Source: Paulownia fortunei
Lineage: Eukaryota > Streptophyta > Magnoliopsida > Lamiales > Paulowniaceae
NCBI GenBank assembly: GCA_019321725.1
Contig: CM033110.1
Location: 14,377,278-14,441,277 of the forward strand
Reading direction: 5' to 3'
Length of the DNA: 64,000 nt
Numbering within the stretch: position 1 is the stretch's first letter; the number at the start of each line of letters is the position of its first letter. The notes beneath the pieces were generated by a model. The model did not search any database and was not told where the DNA came from. It worked only from the letters and a program-made list of their open reading frames with translations. Of the stretch, positions 62,300-64,000 are shown piece by piece. The position numbers and the translations under genes were made by a program.

Positions 62300-62610
62300 T
62301 CTTAATTTTCTTATGATCTTATAGTTTTAATGGTAGACTAGTCTATTTACATTTTCTAAGAAATTTATTAGGGGGACTAAATGCTACTTTTGAGTAGTAT
62401 ATAAGTGTAAGTCTCTATACATTTTGTAACAAACCATGCAATTTGGTTAAATCCTCAAATAAAATCACTTCTCTTAGAAAATTCTCTCTTTTACTCTTCT
62501 ACATGTTTTAAGAAATTCTTCTATTGTTTGGTTATTTTCTTTTGCACATTGATTGTTAATCTTAGGCCAACAAAAAAGAACTTATTTTCTATTGCATCCC
62601 ATTTTTACAT
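62300..62610 (+). repeat. Probable 3' part of a copia LTR
   Basis: A leader-like sequence (TATAAGTGTAAGTCTC, poly-pyrimidine stretches) ends just before TATCAAAGCCATAAAGG at 62,616, which resembles a tRNA-Met primer site. A copia gag scrap follows 40 bp on. The left edge is not determined. Confidence 0.45.
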
Positions 62611-62649
62611 ACTATCAAAGCCATAAAGGCTCTGGCATATCGTGTGTTA

Positions 62650-62806
62650 AGATCTCTTGGTAGAGGGTTCAACAAATGCCTTAAAACTGGAATTGAGTGG
62701 CCATGTTTGTAGACTTGGTATGGAATTGTTCAATCAGTCTTATTATAGAGTATGGAGGACTTTCATGGAGTCTTGTCTCGTTGTTGAAGATCTGTTGAAA
62801 ATTTTA
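62650..62806 (+). pseudogene. Copia gag N-terminal scrap (DUF4219-like)
   Basis: The frame reads LVEGSTNALKLELSG, then YYRVWRTFMESCLVVEDL, similar to the N-terminus of plant copia gag (NYxVWxxxMESYLxGEDLWE). It is cut off by the element that begins near 62,815. Confidence 0.6.
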
Positions 62807-62814
62807 AATCCAAG

Positions 62815-63761
62815 TGTGGGATATTTTAAATCGACCCGATTGTATAATTTTCGAATCGGTTATCGAGTAGAATTTTTTTACCCGAATTACCTGATCGGGT
62901 ACCCGAAATAATTTTTTTAAAAAAAAAAGTAACCCCAAATTCTTACAGACCATCGTCAATACAACCCCTCAACTCTTAGGTCTAAGCCCTCAAATTCATT
63001 ACCGATTGAATGGAAGAATATAGGAAGAAAGAGGAAAAGAAAAAGAAGAAGGTAGATATAGATGAGGAAGAATCCAGAAAGAAATAAATACAAAATATAT
63101 AAGAAAAAGAAAGAAGAAGAATAAGAGGGAAGGATGAAATTTGGAAGAAAAAGAAGGAATGGGATGAGGGGTGGAGTGTGGAACCCCGAAAAAAAAATAC
63201 TAGAGAAGAAGAGGGAGAAGAGAAATGGGAAAGAAGAAAGAGAAAAAATATAAAAAAACTGAAGAAAAAAGAAGAAGAAGAAGAAGAAGAAGAGGGGAAG
63301 GATATTCGGGAAGGGGAAAGGATATTCGAGAAGGGGGAAGAAGAAATAGAAAAAAGAGAAGAAGAAGAAGAAGAAGAGAGAAGGAGAAACGGGAGATGGG
63401 GGAGAAAATGGGGAAGAAGACAGAGAAAAGGTAGAAGAAAAAGAGAAGAGAAAGAGAAAGAGAAATTGGGAGAAAGATAAAAAGTAGAAGAAAATGAGGA
63501 GAAAAAAAGGGGAAGAAACCGAGAAAGAGAAAAAATAGGAAGAAGAAAGAGAAAAGGTAAAAAAATTTTAAAAATAAGAAAATGGGGACTCGGGACTCGA
63601 GAGAAACAAAACCAAGTTAACATAATTTTTTTAAAGAAAAATTCGAAACCCAATGTCCCGTAAGTCAGGTACCCGAGTATATTGGGTGGGTGTTGGTAGC
63701 AAAATATGTTACCCGACCCAATTATCTAAAAACCCGACTATCCGAACTGATGCCCACCCCT
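62815..63761. mobile_element. Possible non-autonomous hAT-type element with a polypurine core
   Basis: The right end, reversed, reads AGGGGTGGGCATCAG, the typical end of many plant non-autonomous hAT elements. The left end TGTGGGATATT is a poorer match. Candidate 8-bp duplications AATCCAAG (62,807-62,814) and AAGCCAAG (63,762-63,769) agree at 7 of 8 bases. The flanks inside the element are rich in ACCCGA/TCGGGT motifs, including the 12-bp palindrome TCGGGTACCCGA near 62,896. Boundaries are inferred. Confidence 0.45.
62996..63640. repeat. Polypurine tract of about 640 bp (GAAGAA/GGGAAG-rich)
   Basis: Nearly uninterrupted purines on the plus strand with few pyrimidines, built from degenerate GAA, AGA and GGGA runs. 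A local near-repeat of GGAAAGGATATTCG(G/A)GA occurs at 63,296-63,332. Long open frames on both strands are a by-product of this composition. Confidence 0.92.
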
Positions 63762-63889
63762 AAGCCAAGGCACAGATCTATAATTCATTGGAACACATCA
63801 AAGCCAATTCATCATAAAAGAATTCAAAATTAGTTGAAAGGGACTGAATAGTGTCAAAGCACTAAAATGAAGGAGAAAAAAAACTGCAG

Positions 63890-64000
63890 CAATGGCGCCT
63901 AGGCACCAAAATAGGGAGCCTAGGTGCCATTTGAAGCTGCCAAAACAGAATACAAGGTGCCTAGGCACCATCCAAAGCTGTGAAATAGAATACAAGATGC
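63890..64000. repeat. Start of a 40-bp minisatellite with GGTGCCTAGGCACC palindromes
   Basis: CAGAATACAAGGTGC and TAGAATACAAGATGC recur with a spacing of about 40 bp. GCGCCTAGGCACC, GCCTAGGTGCC and the perfect 14-bp palindrome GGTGCCTAGGCACC occur within 75 bp. The array is cut by the window end, so copy number is unknown. Confidence 0.6.

Noticed and set aside
62982..63653. Long open frames on both strands (serine/phenylalanine-rich and lysine/glutamate-rich)
   Set aside because: They result from the polypurine composition, which lacks stop codons; no domain or codon signal.
1..64000. tRNA, rRNA, snoRNA or miRNA hairpin genes
   Set aside because: None could be supported by eye; a covariance-model search would be needed to exclude them.

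Overview
The window is nuclear DNA of a flowering plant. The evidence is GT-AG spliced genes, a GH9 endoglucanase of the plant Endoglucanase-10 type, a LOG (cytokinin-activating) pseudogene, plant LTR-retrotransposon lineages (Ty3/gypsy Tekay-like chromovirus, Ty3/gypsy Athila-like, Ty1/copia), a Helitron helicase fossil and strongly AT-rich spacers. Nothing seen fixes the family or species; a eudicot is likely. There is no bacterial, organellar or CRISPR feature.

Layout. Positions 1-26,344 are a nested retrotransposon block. An old, decayed copia-like element (LTR start at 218, LTR end at 15,030) was split by a full-length Tekay-type element (229-12,744, 5-bp duplication AATAG), whose gag was later split by a 2.87-kb solo LTR (3,390-6,263, duplication GCTAT). 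Its internal region is followed by an Athila-type element on the minus strand (17,829-26,187). That element has gag and protease but no recognisable reverse transcriptase or integrase, and it carries an intronless LOG-like pseudogene. From 26,188 to 36,275 there are LTR scraps, a possible CACTA remnant, AT-rich duplicated repeats and a dead Helitron/PIF1-type helicase (33,120-34,510).

The two credible host genes are convergent. A six-exon membrane-anchored GH9 endo-beta-1,4-glucanase (36,309-39,024, +) reads as an intact 525-residue protein and is preceded by a 10-codon upstream ORF whose stop touches the main start codon. A two-coding-exon coiled-coil protein gene (39,977-49,857, -, 344 residues) has an 8.8-kb intron that hosts an antisense truncated Athila element and a Tourist-like MITE. 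Its probable non-coding first exon near 51,613-51,709 lies between two copies of a 94-bp direct repeat.

About 45 bp beyond that repeat, a copia element on the minus strand (51,848-60,283, candidate duplication CGGAA) separates the gene from its former upstream DNA. This copia is itself split by another Tekay-like solo LTR (53,693-55,953, duplication CTTGT). The right end holds a copia gag scrap, a probable hAT-type non-autonomous element filled by about 640 bp of polypurine DNA, and the start of a palindrome-containing minisatellite. All TE reading frames seen here contain stops or frameshifts, so the mobile DNA is inactive at the protein level. The two host genes show no functional link; their importance is as islands in TE-rich DNA.
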